DNA of 64,000 nt from Anaerolineales bacterium (GCA_015075405.1 JABTUK010000003.1:1426001-1490000); one strand, 5' to 3'. Shown: positions 33,801 to 41,300, numbered from the stretch's first letter. Notes: generated from the sequence alone by a model not told the origin. Translations and numbers: made by a program.

Positions 33801-34097
33801 GATGGCAAAGGCTTTCTCGACGCTCTCGCGGCCCATCGGCTGGTCGAAGGTGATTTCAACGGGCGCATCGAGCGGCTGCTCTTGGCCCGCTTCGGGCGAG
33901 GAGCGCAGAACCATCGGTGGCAGGGGTTGGGGTTCAGGGGTCGGGGTTGAGGGGACGGTAGTGGGTTGGGCCGTTACAGTGGCTTCCAGGATTTCGGCTT
34001 CGGGGGTGGCCGGGGCCGGTGTAGGTGTATCGGCGGGGCTGCAACTGGCAATAAAGATAACGAAGGCTAGGATGAGTAGGGAGATTGTTTTTTGCAT
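27867..34097 (-). CDS. Bacterial alpha-2-macroglobulin lipoprotein
   Basis: A 2076-aa protease-trapping protein. The N-terminus is a lipoprotein signal (MQKTISLLILAFVIFIASC, lipobox IASC) followed by a Thr/Pro linker. Several bacterial Ig-like (Big_5-type) domains come next (to about residue 480), then macroglobulin domains, a bait-like region, and the thioester motif CTEQ (Cys about 1579, codons at 29352-29363) in the terpenoid-cyclase-like domain. In E. coli the homologue works with PBP1C in the periplasm. ATG 34097 is chosen over the upstream frame to 34163, with AGGAGAAG before it. Odd: repeat-derived in-frame segments at about residues 917-924, 1452-1466 and 1868-1875. Confidence 0.93.
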   Translation of the reverse strand: MQKTISLLILAFVIFIASCSPADTPTPAPATPEAEILEATVTAQPTTVPSTPTPEPQPLPPMVLRSSPEAGQEQPLDAPVEITFDQPMGRESVEKAFAIEPGASVDGTFTWKDDQTVQFAPKDGFKRGERYRVRVIESAQSQAGLAMQRPFELRFSAVGSLEVTNVQPANDAAEILPDTIVTVLFNRPVVPLNAIEDAASLPDPLTFTPPVTGKGEWLNTSIYQFTPEGEGFKPATTYTARVGQGLQDALGQAELEDDYEWTFTTVTPAAIASLPANGDVYVSPSPVISVTFNQAMNRQSVEENLKLVNDSTGETIPGEFAWVAEGLTPPPPGPDDPNYYDYLYAEGAGPETVGVETVQFTPDVTLDFDTVYRIELPAGVKGTIGQAETGNDYSASFTVTPYPAVTSSYPADGDELADPYGSLQITFNAPINPESIVLGENLIIQPTVAATQVYSYWWSSNTNFEINFPIEASSSYRVTLGADIEGRYGQQLGAPTTIAWTTRAADPLLFMHTPGRIATYNAYTDTLTFVTVRNLSRVDFGLYRLPLDDFIQLNGTNWWDAWDQYFPDQANLIADWSLNTTPELNSSVIYRVDLGARSGLGDRLPPGLYYLEATADADVVYPEAKSSSFVEARERQMLVVSQNNITLKTSGSEALAWVTDLQTGQPVSDLPLTFVAGGTYDYETGQTSAAERLGQARTDKDGVAKVEYDPRADAYEPRLAIVGEANEPDENFAVTVSNWTDGIDRYSFNNVSVEDYQQPYNAHFYTDRKIYRPGQVVYFKGVLRADDDARYSLPTAADTVNIYISDSQGKEVFNQDFPLSDMGTVNGEFQLDENAALGSYSIQATYDTDTTFYSDFQVAAYRKPEYIVEATTDKPEYANGETIKVTTTAQFFFGGPVSNAAVRWTVLSDDYSFSYTPPLEGGGYYDFTDYDFSRSDAYNYGVYGEQIAEGEGVTDAEGRFTFEVDADIAERIASQRFTFDITITDLNNQEVATQASAVVHKGDFYIGLRPEEYVGKTGEENEVNVITVDWQSEPSPQREVQLVFSEHNWYSVQKQYEDGSFYWDSVVEDIPVFTTTITTDNDGLAVASFTPENGGIYKITASGSDSAGNEIRSSTYMWVSGAEYVNWRQENNDRIDLVADKREYNVGDTATVLVPHPYSGTVKALVTLERGHIYEHYVTELPTNSEQLEIPITEEMIPNMYVSVVVISPPSLITVGEEDRVSGELPSFKVGYASLPINTSEKQLQITLTPNKPAEETYQPGETAEYKVQVTDAQGQPVKAELSLALVDKAVLTLAPETPGQLLSTFWRTRGLGVTTAGGLTLAIDRINLAVAPEAKGGGGGFDEGFGNIRGEFKDTALWIADFTTDENGEGTVEAKLPDNLTTWTLTGKGVTGADTLVGENTVEIVSAKPLLVRPVAPRFFVVGDEAVLGLIVQNNTQAAQEVEARFEAAGLEIGEWRIANGEWQSEGTPSLEVKNGERIKVEFKVKVRDAETASLTMGAKSADYGDALTFDLPIYRFSTPETVATAGVLAEDGTRTEGIALPANFDPTQGDLTVSVDPSLAAGMRDGLTYLEHFRYECTEQTVSRFLPNVFTFRAYEQLNMNNPELEEKLPGLVGLGLQRLYSQQHVDGGWGWWVLDESNPFLTAYVLLGLVEARRADFPVDDYVIEQAISYLEASLTAPKDIEDSWQGNRQAFILYVLAEAGSGDLGRSIALFDARQKLDIFGRAYLAMAIHLLDENADQIDTLLDDITSAAIVSATGAHWEEAQVDYYAMNTDTRSTAIIIAALSRIQPDHPLLANAVRWLMSVRENGGHWETTQETAWAIIGLTDFMVATGELEGNYAWNVTLNGEGLGEGTVNEENIDETVKLRLEIGDLLADAVNRLAIERDPLSGDVSEESPGRLYYSAYLTYYKPVQDVKALDRGIIVSRQYSLAEDEEGRPITEAKVGDVIRVKLTLIAPNDLHYVVVEDPFPAGAEGVDASLATTSVVGEQPELTRTDRRNPWGGGYGWWWFSHSELRDEKAALFATYLPKGTYEYTYSIRASIPGEFRVIPTHAEEMYFPEVFGRGDGGLFRVTE
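28475..28494. repeat. Microsatellite inside alpha-2-macroglobulin (AATCTCC units)
   Basis: Three tandem AATCTCC units are read in frame as RLEIGDL-type sequence. The same unit forms intergenic hairpins at 44534-44562 and 60013-60059. Confidence 0.5.
29701..29743. repeat. Microsatellite inside alpha-2-macroglobulin (ATTCGCC units)
   Basis: CCATTCGCCATTCGCTATTCGCC is read in frame as GEWRIANGEW. The same unit occurs between genes at 14983-15055 and inside the PbpC-like gene near 51520. Confidence 0.65.
31328..31351. repeat. GC-rich palindromic repeat inside alpha-2-macroglobulin
   Basis: ACCCCCCGCCTTCAAGGGGGGG is read in frame as TPPLEGGG. It is the same family as the copy in murG (2387-2428). 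Confidence 0.65.
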
Positions 34098-34127
34098 AGC
34101 TGGCTTCTCCTGTGAGACGTGAAACGT

Positions 34128-34173
34128 GAGGCGTGATGCGTAATATTTTACCTCACGTATCACGCATCACGCC
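34128..34173. repeat. Palindromic repeat (GGCGTGATGCGT units)
   Basis: GAGGCGTGATGCGT pairs perfectly with ACGCATCACGCCTC (14 bp). It lies between the HepT stop and the alpha-2-macroglobulin start and continues the ACGTGA microsatellite pattern also seen at 49194-49220. Confidence 0.6.
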
Positions 34174-34288
34174 TCAGTTATCCTATCACAAGCGAGGACT
34201 TTTTGCTAAACCTTCAACCCATTTCCGGCTGACGGGTGGGGCGACGGTTGAGCGTGGGAAAAAGAGTGGGGATGCAGAAGGGGCAGAG

Positions 34289-34630
34289 TTACCTTTCCAC
34301 TTCAAGTATTTTGGCAATATCGCTGTGTAAATTCGGCAGTTTATTTTGGACAACATCCCAAATAATCTGCAAATCAATGGTAAAATAGGTATGGATGGCA
34401 ACATCCCGCAGGCCCGCAATTTTGCGCCATTCAACGGCCGGATATTTTTGTCTCACTTCTGCGGGGATGTTCTTGGTCGCTTCCCCAATTATTTCCAGGT
34501 TCCGCATAACGGCGTCTACTCGCATTTCATCTTGGTTAAATTCCAACAGAGACAAACCTTGTGTATAACTCTCAATCTTGCGGATTGCTTCCAGGATGTC
34601 GGCCAGGTAGAGCTTATAATCCCGCGACAT
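34289..34630 (-). CDS. hepT: HepT-type HEPN RNase toxin (DUF86)
   Basis: A 113-aa DUF86/HepT-like protein. The RX4HXY catalytic signature is complete in RDVAIHTYF (about residues 74-82), and the family MRNLEIIGEATKNIP segment precedes it. HepT toxins are RNases neutralised by MntA, which adds AMP units to the motif tyrosine. The gene overlaps the 3' end of the antitoxin gene by 17 bases on the same strand. This is a second, more canonical HEPN/MNT pair about 7 kb from the first. Confidence 0.9.
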   Translation of the reverse strand: MSRDYKLYLADILEAIRKIESYTQGLSLLEFNQDEMRVDAVMRNLEIIGEATKNIPAEVRQKYPAVEWRKIAGLRDVAIHTYFTIDLQIIWDVVQNKLPNLHSDIAKILEVER

Positions 34631-34934
34631 ATTTCACTTCACTCAAAATGTAAGGTCGTAAGCCTACTTTGAGATTTTCCTCTATCACCAGATCTACCTG
34701 ACATTGAAACAAGTCTTCCAAAAAGAATTTGACATCCATATAATCATCAAAAGAAGGTCGCGCCAGCGCCACCAAAAAATCCATATCACTCCCCGCTTTG
34801 GCTGTGCCGTGCAAGTAAGAGCCAAAAAGGCCAAGTTTACGCACCCCCATTTTTCGGAGTTCCTGAGAGCGGATAGCCAAAGTTTTTAATATTTCTTTTT
34901 CCGTCCATTGTTGGGCTTGAGCGGCTGGTTGCAT
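34614..34934 (-). CDS. mntA: MntA-type nucleotidyltransferase antitoxin
   Basis: A 106-aa minimal nucleotidyltransferase with exact GSx10DxD (GSYLHGTAKAGSDMD) and a third acidic residue in CQVDLVIEENL. MntA AMPylates HepT. The N-terminal extension (about 25 residues, QPAAQAQQW...) is polar. The ATG at 34934 has AGGAGATG seven bases upstream. The gene is divergent from the lipoprotein gene at 35101. Confidence 0.9.
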   Translation of the reverse strand: MQPAAQAQQWTEKEILKTLAIRSQELRKMGVRKLGLFGSYLHGTAKAGSDMDFLVALARPSFDDYMDVKFFLEDLFQCQVDLVIEENLKVGLRPYILSEVKYVAGL

Positions 34935-35016
34935 TTGTCATCTCCTGAAATAAATTATACTTGGGGCGCGGTATCTTTTACAAATGCCTTTTGAATATGT
35001 AAAAAGCGGGCTAAAA

Positions 35017-35044
35017 TTGATTCCAAATTTACGGCGATTACAAT
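35017..35044 (+). promoter_or_regulatory. Candidate promoter of the 35.1-kb lipoprotein gene
   Basis: TTGATT (35017-35022), a 16-base spacer and TACAAT (35039-35044), in an AT-rich stretch 57 bases before the ATG. Confidence 0.5.
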
Positions 35045-35100
35045 ATAATTGCTCAAAAATATCCTACAACCTTATTCTAACCGCTGAAGGGAACTACCAG

Positions 35101-36468
35101 ATGAAAATGATTACCCAGTTTTATGGGCGGAGCCTGGCCGCGCTGCTTCTGGCCTTGAGCGGTTGCAGCAGCATCCCCTCAACCGAACCGCCGGTCACGC
35201 CTGTGGCCGCCGCCACGGCCACCCCACTGCCCCCGCCGACGCCGAGTCCAACAGCAACAACCATTCCGCCGACGGTGGCTGTCCCCTCGCCTTCCGCTAC
35301 CTCCACCGCGACCCCCATCCCCACTTCCACAGAAACGACAGACAGCCCCTCAGCCGCCGATTTGCAGGCAACGGTCGAAGCCGGCCTGCCCCCCTCACCG
35401 ACGCCTGACGCCGCTGGATTTAGCATGGGTGGGTTTGACGGGGTCACCGTGCTACCTCTGACGAATAACAGTTCCGGGCCGCCCTACTGGGCAGTTTTTA
35501 CCACTGGCTTCCGCAGTTTTGACCCCCTGGAGAATCATTTTGTGGCAATTTACACTCAGTCCAACAGCGGCTGGCAGGAAGTGAGCCGGGTGGAACTGGA
35601 AAATGCCGACTATCTTGACCCTGCTACGGTGAGCCAGGTTCACCTTGAACCCGATCATATCTGGCTGGAAGCGCAGGGGGGAGCCGGCGCGCACAGTGGT
35701 TCTTATGATCTGCTCAGTTTTGATGGGCAGACATTGCGCCACGACGTTTCTCATTTCACCAGCAGTCCGGGCGGCAGCCGGATCGAGGATTTGAATGGGG
35801 ACAACTCGCCGGATGTGTTGCTCGATTTTACCGAGTATTACGTTTTTTGCTACGCCTGCGGGGTAACCCGCATCCAATACCAGGTTTTAAGGTGGGATGG
35901 CGAACGCTTGAGTGAGGTCAACCTGACCACCCTGCCCGAAACAGCGCCGGGGCCGCTGCGTAATCTGACCCATCGGGCGATCGAGCTGGCCGAGGCCGGC
36001 TTGTGGCGAGACGCCCACGAAACCATCAACCAGGCTGTAGCGCTCGACGGGCAAGACCCGGTGGTTACCTGGGATGCGGCCTTGATCCGCCTGCACGCCG
36101 AGGAGCGGGCTGAGCAGGCGCGCGAGCCTTATCCGCTGCTGGGCAATGTTTTTTACGGCGACTACGCCGCAGCTTTAGAGGTGATGCGCCCTTATTCGGT
36201 GGAGCAAATTTTCGACCAGCCAACCCCGTTGGTTGACGAGACTCCGGCCATGGGTTGGGAAGCGGAGCTGAGCCGGTGGATTATTGACAGCGCCACCCCG
36301 GCCGTGCAGGTGCAGCCCGACCTGGCCGCTGCCTTCTTTTTGCGCGGGTGGGCCAGACGCCTGGCTAACCCCGACAATCCTGACGCGCTGGCCGATATTG
36401 AACGGGCGGCCAGTCTCGATCCTGAAGAGCCTTTGTTTGCCCAAAGTTTAACCTACTTGAAGCAGTAG
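35101..36468 (+). CDS. Lipoprotein with Pro/Thr linker and TPR-like C-terminus
   Basis: A 455-aa predicted lipoprotein of unknown function. The signal peptide MKMITQFYGRSLAALLLALSGC carries lipobox LSGC; a long Pro/Thr/Ala linker (about residues 25-95) leads to a globular beta-rich domain (about 105-290) with a short Asp-rich loop DLNGDNSPDVLLDF that resembles FG-GAP/VCBS calcium loops. The C-terminal part has helical repeats (HRAIELAEAGLWRDAHETIN..., AFFLRGWARRL...) like tetratricopeptide units. Start ATG 35101 follows GAAGGGAA; the upstream frame to 34984 is rejected because it would bury the signal peptide. It ends four bases from the convergent dehydrogenase gene. Confidence 0.75.
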   Translation: MKMITQFYGRSLAALLLALSGCSSIPSTEPPVTPVAAATATPLPPPTPSPTATTIPPTVAVPSPSATSTATPIPTSTETTDSPSAADLQATVEAGLPPSPTPDAAGFSMGGFDGVTVLPLTNNSSGPPYWAVFTTGFRSFDPLENHFVAIYTQSNSGWQEVSRVELENADYLDPATVSQVHLEPDHIWLEAQGGAGAHSGSYDLLSFDGQTLRHDVSHFTSSPGGSRIEDLNGDNSPDVLLDFTEYYVFCYACGVTRIQYQVLRWDGERLSEVNLTTLPETAPGPLRNLTHRAIELAEAGLWRDAHETINQAVALDGQDPVVTWDAALIRLHAEERAEQAREPYPLLGNVFYGDYAAALEVMRPYSVEQIFDQPTPLVDETPAMGWEAELSRWIIDSATPAVQVQPDLAAAFFLRGWARRLANPDNPDALADIERAASLDPEEPLFAQSLTYLKQ

Positions 36469-36472
36469 TAGG

Positions 36473-37621
36473 CTATTGCCTCATCTGTGTCAAAAGCGTT
36501 TCACCCTCCGCCGCCGAAACGGGGCGGGGATTGTTTTGGAGCAACATCATTCGAGTGGTGTCCGCGGCAATGGCGGCCCAATCAACTCCTTCCAACGGCT
36601 GGTTAAGTTCACGCAGGTGGGTTGGCAGACCAAGACGGCGCACGAACTGAGTCAAGGTTTCGACCAGCCTCTCGCCGCCGGCCTCTCTCGGTAAATCAAA
36701 AATTCGATTTAAACGCGTCCTTCGCTCTGGCGGAATAGCCGGAAGATTGAAACGCAGAGCATAAGGCAAAATCAAGGCGTTGGCCAGGCCATGGTGCAGG
36801 TGCAGATGTCCGGTCAAGGGGCCGGACAGGGCATGGATCAGACCCAACCCGGCGTGATCCATAGCCGTGCCGCCCCACAGTGCAGCCAAAAGCATGGCCT
36901 GCCGGGCGGCCATATCATTCCCATCGTTTACAGCCTGGGGCAGAGCGGTCCAGATAGTTTCCAACGCCGCCAGGCAAAACTGATCGGTGTAGGGGTTGGC
37001 CCGCCGCCCGATGTAACATTCGAGGGCGTGGATGAAGGCATCCATCCCGGTGGCGGCGGTCAAACGAGGGGGCAGCGAACGGGTCAGTTCCGGGTCTACA
37101 ATGGCGGCGTGGGGAAACATCAGCGGGCTGAGAACGCCCTTTTTGAAGGGGTTAGCCGGGTCTACAATAACCGCCACCCGGCTGACCTCGCTGCCGGTGC
37201 CGGCGGTGGTCGGTATTGCCAGCAGCGGCAAGCTGCGCTCGGTGATCGCTTTGCCGCCCCATTGATAATCGGCATAGTCGCCGCCGTTGGTCATGAGCAT
37301 GGCAATCCCTTTGGCTACATCAATGGCGCTGCCGCCGCCCAGGCCGATTAATGCCTGCGTCCCCTGCTCGCGGGCCAGGGCCAGCCCGGCGGCGACTTCG
37401 GTGGTGGTGGGGTTGCTGCTGACCTCGGTGAAGGGGGTGACGGCGTATCCGGCCTCGCTCAATCCAGCCGTAAACTGCGCCACCAACCCTAATTGGGCCA
37501 GGCCGGGGTCACTGACAAAAAGGACTCGTTCAGCTTGGAGCTGGGCCAGTTCAGTTTTGACGGCTTCGAGGGCAGGCTGGCCGAAGATGATTTTGGTGGG
37601 GAGATGGTAGGTGAAGGGCAT
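36473..37621 (-). CDS. Iron-containing alcohol dehydrogenase
   Basis: A 382-aa group III (Fe-dependent) alcohol dehydrogenase. NAD-binding GGGSAIDVAKGIA (about residue 97) and PTTAGTGSEVSRVAV are present, as are the metal ligands in MDAFIHALECYI (Asp, His) and HALSGPLTGHLHLHHGLANALILP (His residues). The enzyme would interconvert an alcohol and an aldehyde or ketone in the cytoplasm; substrate is not predictable, though lactaldehyde, butanol and 1,3-propanediol dehydrogenases belong here. ATG 37621 has AAGGAG seven bases upstream. It is convergent with the lipoprotein gene and stands alone. Confidence 0.92.
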   Translation of the reverse strand: MPFTYHLPTKIIFGQPALEAVKTELAQLQAERVLFVSDPGLAQLGLVAQFTAGLSEAGYAVTPFTEVSSNPTTTEVAAGLALAREQGTQALIGLGGGSAIDVAKGIAMLMTNGGDYADYQWGGKAITERSLPLLAIPTTAGTGSEVSRVAVIVDPANPFKKGVLSPLMFPHAAIVDPELTRSLPPRLTAATGMDAFIHALECYIGRRANPYTDQFCLAALETIWTALPQAVNDGNDMAARQAMLLAALWGGTAMDHAGLGLIHALSGPLTGHLHLHHGLANALILPYALRFNLPAIPPERRTRLNRIFDLPREAGGERLVETLTQFVRRLGLPTHLRELNQPLEGVDWAAIAADTTRMMLLQNNPRPVSAAEGETLLTQMRQ

Positions 37622-37684
37622 GAGGATACTCCTTAAAGCAAACTAACCACGAGTGGGAAAAGCCTTTGCCCTCGTACAGAACTC

Positions 37685-38884
37685 TTATCGAATATCATCC
37701 GACACCGAGAAATATTTATACAATTTGGAAATCAGTTCCTCATCTACACCTTCAATTTCGGATAGTTTCTGGTTGTTATCCCTTCCTCTAAAAAACCAAG
37801 CAAGATTATACGCAGTGCTAATGTCTACATCCAGCACCTCGCTAAACACTGATGCATTTGCAAAATGTGGATCGAGTTTTTCCAGCTTATCCTCTCCAGC
37901 CAGAATATGCCTCAAATTCATAAGTGTCTTAAGTGAAATACGCAAACCTGTCGCTTCTCCTATGGGAGCGATGTCCTCTAATTGACCCGATATTTTTGAC
38001 AAACCACTCCTAATCTCCTCCAGGCCTTTCTTTATGGTTGCCGTATTCTTTTGTATGTCGGTCTCGACATGCACGGTACTATAGAAATCCATGAAGTCAA
38101 CGTGAAATTTATCGGTTATTCTTTGAGAAACAACAGGATGTTTATATGTAATCTGCACATCGAAGCTCTTCGGAATCGCATCGTTATTCACAATGTCCAC
38201 ATAAGTGTGATAAAAGAATGTGTACTTCTTACCAGGGGCGATGAATCTTGAACCGTTAGTGAAAAGCAGAGGGTAATACTTGTCGTCATGCCAAACTAAT
38301 GCGGGACTGAACTTAAACTTTACGTCTATAGCAGGAAACGCGCCAATATTTGAGACTTCAAGATGTATTACATTATGCTGTGGTGCGATTGCATCAAAGT
38401 TAAGAAGCGGCACAATAGTTGTGGCTCTGTTTCTCACGTCATCGATCTCATAGTTCTCCATAGGAACTGATTGAAAGTTATATCTCTTGTAGTATTTCTT
38501 GTCGGGTGCTTGATGTGGACTCCGATAACTCTTGGGAATATTAACCACAAAAATCGAGTGGTCGGCCGAGAGCGATATTTGGGAAATTCTTAACCCATCA
38601 ATCTTGGGATAAACATTGCTATTTATCACCTGCTCAATCCATTCGCGGGAGTACTTCTTGTGCTCTACTCCGCTATCAATAGACATTGGCAGATGGCCGT
38701 GTTCAACAATCCCATAAATAATGATTCCTCCATCTGAATTGGCGAAAGCTGAGACATCCTTAGAAATCTCATTTCTCTTGCTGCTATCTATAGCGTCGCT
38801 GGTTTTATAATCCAGATGTAGACTTTCTTGTACCTGATTGGTTATCAGTTTGTTAATATCGCTTAAGTTATTCACCTTAATCAT
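37685..38884 (-). CDS. AlbA/Schlafen-like putative DNA-binding protein
   Basis: A 399-aa protein. Residues about 14-150 are an AlbA_2 (divergent AAA-4, Schlafen-like) domain: ESLHLDYKTSDA followed by EISKDVSAFANSDGGIIIYGI is the family signature. The middle (about 165-270) resembles a beta-rich domain; a coiled-coil-like stretch (ETDIQKNTATIKKGLEEIRSGL) and an all-helical C-terminus with a DUF4332-like or helix-hairpin-helix feel (EGVDEELISKLYKYF) follow. ATG 38884 (GAGG eight bases upstream) replaces the longer frame from 39097. The DNA is clearly AT-richer than its neighbours, suggesting horizontal acquisition. Such proteins often accompany defence or regulatory islands; function unknown. 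Confidence 0.8.
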   Translation of the reverse strand: MIKVNNLSDINKLITNQVQESLHLDYKTSDAIDSSKRNEISKDVSAFANSDGGIIIYGIVEHGHLPMSIDSGVEHKKYSREWIEQVINSNVYPKIDGLRISQISLSADHSIFVVNIPKSYRSPHQAPDKKYYKRYNFQSVPMENYEIDDVRNRATTIVPLLNFDAIAPQHNVIHLEVSNIGAFPAIDVKFKFSPALVWHDDKYYPLLFTNGSRFIAPGKKYTFFYHTYVDIVNNDAIPKSFDVQITYKHPVVSQRITDKFHVDFMDFYSTVHVETDIQKNTATIKKGLEEIRSGLSKISGQLEDIAPIGEATGLRISLKTLMNLRHILAGEDKLEKLDPHFANASVFSEVLDVDISTAYNLAWFFRGRDNNQKLSEIEGVDEELISKLYKYFSVSDDIR

Positions 38885-39000
38885 CTTTTGCCTCGCTTGA
38901 GAGCTATAGCAATTCCAGTCGGGTAAGCGAAGCATAGCAAATAGAATCAGTACTGTCAAGAAGGGTCTCGGCTGAAGCCAGTTTTCATGTTCTTGGCACT

Positions 39001-40518
39001 TTAGCGATCCGGTGCTATCGGCAGCGCCACAAAAAACGTCGCGCCCTGCCCCGGCGCGCTCTCCACCCAGAGACGCCCATTGTGCAGGACAATCCACTGT
39101 TTGGCGATAGCCAGCCCCAGGCCGCTGCCGCCCGTATCCCGGCTGCGGGAGGAGTCGGCTCGATAGAAACGCTCAAAGATAAAGGGCAAATCCTCGGCAG
39201 GGATGCCCAGCCCGCTGTCCGAGACCCACACAAGCAATTCCCCCTCTGCCACTCTTGCTCCGAGGGTGATCCTGCCGCCAGCGGGGGTGTAACGCAGGGC
39301 GTTGCTCAGCAGGTTATTAAAAACCTGGGCCAGGCGTCCTTCATCGGCCAAAACTGGAGGCAGGTCGGCGGGGAAATCGGCCAGGAGGTAGACCTGTCGC
39401 GCTTGCGCCTGGGGTGTCCAAGTCTCGCTTATTTGGCGCAGAAAAGGGGCAGTTTCCAGTTTTTCCAGGGTAAAGCGCAGCCCACCGGCCTCGGCCAGAG
39501 AAAGCAAGCGCAGGTCTTCCACCAGGCGGTTCAACGAGACGATTTCATCACGCAAGGAAGCGGCGGCTTCCGCCGGAGGCTGCAAACCATCGCCCAGGCT
39601 TTCGATATCCAACTGCATCACACTCAGGGGGGTGCGTAGTTCGTGGGCAATATCGGCCACCATCTGCCGTCGCAGGTATTTTTGCCGGTCCAGGGCCGCC
39701 GTCATTTCATTAAAGGTCAGGGTCAAATCGCCAATCTCATCCCGGCGAACCACAGGCAGCGGCTCGTGGGAGTCGCTTGAAGTCAAAGCGCGAACCGCCC
39801 GGCTCAGGCTGTGGATCGGACGGGCGAGGCGTTGGGCCAGCCCAAAGCTGAGCAGCAGCGCCACCACCCCGGCCAATACACTGGCCCCCAAAAGGGTCTG
39901 GCGCAGGGTGGCTTCTAGCACCCCGGTCAGTTCGTCCACTACCGCCGAAGTGACCACCAGCCGGCCAATCGGCTCATCTTGCAGGGTAATGGGCGCGCCA
40001 TAAGGTGTTAATTCAACCGGGAGAGGTTGGCCGCCGGACAAAAGTCCCTGGCTGTCGGCCACCACCTGGCCGGCGGCGTTGACCAGCACGACTCGATCAG
40101 GGGTCAAATCTCGGATCAAATCGAAGCGCCAGGGTAGACCAAAGGTAATATCCCGGATTAGCCCCGGTGGCAGAGGTTTGCTCAAGCGCTGCGCCAGCGC
40201 CGGCCCGTCGGCCCACGAGCCTGAGCGGGCATAAGCATCGGCAAAAAAGGGGGCCAGTTGAAAAGCCTGCCGCCGGCCCAACAGCAGGGCCACGTCATTC
40301 AGCCGGGGCAAGGCCACCACTCGCGCCAGCACTGCCATCAGCCCGATATTGACCAGGATGATCAGCAAAAAGCTGCGGGTCAACTGGCCGCGCAAGTTGG
40401 CCCCAAATAAGTGGGCTAGCCACCCGGTTGAGCTATGCCTGCCGTTTGCCTTATTTTCAACCATAAACCATCGTCCATCCCTGGGTTTCAGCTGCTCAAG
40501 GCCATTATAATCCTTCAT
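39001..40518 (-). CDS. Sensor histidine kinase (HAMP-HisKA-HATPase)
   Basis: A 505-aa membrane histidine kinase. Two membrane helices (near residues 48-68 and 200-222) flank an extracytoplasmic sensor of about 130 residues. HAMP follows, then HisKA with the phosphorylated His in VADIAHELRTPLSV, and the ATPase boxes N (NNLLSNALRYTP), G1 (DSGLGI), F (FERFYR) and G2 (GGSGLGLAI). Its start ATG 40518 overlaps the response regulator stop by 14 bases; an alternative ATG at 40464 would also work. It pairs with the regulator at 40505-41203 and probably controls the divergent ABC exporter. Signal unknown. Confidence 0.92.
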   Translation of the reverse strand: MKDYNGLEQLKPRDGRWFMVENKANGRHSSTGWLAHLFGANLRGQLTRSFLLIILVNIGLMAVLARVVALPRLNDVALLLGRRQAFQLAPFFADAYARSGSWADGPALAQRLSKPLPPGLIRDITFGLPWRFDLIRDLTPDRVVLVNAAGQVVADSQGLLSGGQPLPVELTPYGAPITLQDEPIGRLVVTSAVVDELTGVLEATLRQTLLGASVLAGVVALLLSFGLAQRLARPIHSLSRAVRALTSSDSHEPLPVVRRDEIGDLTLTFNEMTAALDRQKYLRRQMVADIAHELRTPLSVMQLDIESLGDGLQPPAEAAASLRDEIVSLNRLVEDLRLLSLAEAGGLRFTLEKLETAPFLRQISETWTPQAQARQVYLLADFPADLPPVLADEGRLAQVFNNLLSNALRYTPAGGRITLGARVAEGELLVWVSDSGLGIPAEDLPFIFERFYRADSSRSRDTGGSGLGLAIAKQWIVLHNGRLWVESAPGQGATFFVALPIAPDR

Positions 40519-41203
40519 ACCGATACCCCACCCCAAAAACGGTCACAATTCGCTGCGGTTGGGCCGGGTTGGCTTCGATTTTGTGACGAATGTGGCGGAT
40601 ATGGACATCAATCGTCCGCTCCAGCCCTTCGTAATCGTGACCCAGGGCCAGTTCAATCAGTTGGGAGCGGCTCAAGGCCTTGCCTCGATGCTCCAACAGG
40701 GTGGCCAGCACGGCAAATTCGTTGGGGGTTAATTCCAGGGGGTGGCCGGCTAGCGTCGCTGTATGCGCCTCGACATCCATCACCAAATCGCCATCCTTAA
40801 ATACCCGGCTGGGGTCAGCGTCTCGTTCCAGGCGACGAAAAATCGCTTTAGCGCGGGCCACCAACTCCTTGGGGCTGAATGGCTTGGTCACATAATCGTC
40901 CGCCCCCAGGTCAAGCCCGGTGAGCCGGTCGGCCTCCTCCACCCGCGCTGTTAGCATAATGATCGGCACATGAGCCACGGCTTTCGTGCGATGCCGGCGC
41001 AGTTTTTGGCACAGTTCCAGGCCATCCATGCCGGGCAGGTTAAGATCGAGGATTATAAGGTCGGGCTGCTCGGTTTGGGCCAGGGTCAAGCCGGTGGGAC
41101 CATCGCCGGCCAGCAGCACGGTAAAGCCGTCCTGCTCAAAATAAGTCCGCACCCAACGGGCAATCTTACCTTCGTCTTCAATTACCAGGATTTTTTTAGA
41201 CAT
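40505..41203 (-). CDS. OmpR/PhoB-family response regulator
   Basis: A 232-aa response regulator. The receiver domain has the acidic pocket VIEDE, phosphoacceptor Asp in LIILDLNLPGMDG, conserved Thr in IIMLTARVEE and Lys in DYVTKPFSPKEL. The C-terminal winged-helix domain has the RTIDVHIRHIRHKIE recognition helix and ends VFGVGYRYEGL. It is transcribed with the kinase from the promoter at 41273-41300. The start codon lies within a 27-bp repeat that recurs at 44490 after the ABC permease. Confidence 0.94.
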   Translation of the reverse strand: MSKKILVIEDEGKIARWVRTYFEQDGFTVLLAGDGPTGLTLAQTEQPDLIILDLNLPGMDGLELCQKLRRHRTKAVAHVPIIMLTARVEEADRLTGLDLGADDYVTKPFSPKELVARAKAIFRRLERDADPSRVFKDGDLVMDVEAHTATLAGHPLELTPNEFAVLATLLEHRGKALSRSQLIELALGHDYEGLERTIDVHIRHIRHKIEANPAQPQRIVTVFGVGYRYEGL

Positions 41204-41226
41204 CTTCGCAACTTCTTAACAACTTT
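41200..41226. repeat. 27-bp direct repeat, copy 1
   Basis: ACATCTTCGCAACTTCTTAA plus seven bases; identical to 44490-44516 except one base (C for A). This copy contains the start codon and ribosome binding region of the response regulator gene (complementary strand). Confidence 0.8.
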
Positions 41227-41272
41227 ACCTTAAGCTGGTCAACAAGGTCAGCCAATTTCTCAGCATACCCCA

Positions 41273-41300
41273 ATTATAGCCAAGCTGGACTGGTTGACAA
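41273..41300 (-). promoter_or_regulatory. Promoter of the two-component operon
   Basis: On the minus strand TTGTCA (41295-41300), a 16-base spacer, and a perfect TATAAT (41273-41278), giving a leader of about 60 bases before the regulator start at 41203. Confidence 0.75.
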
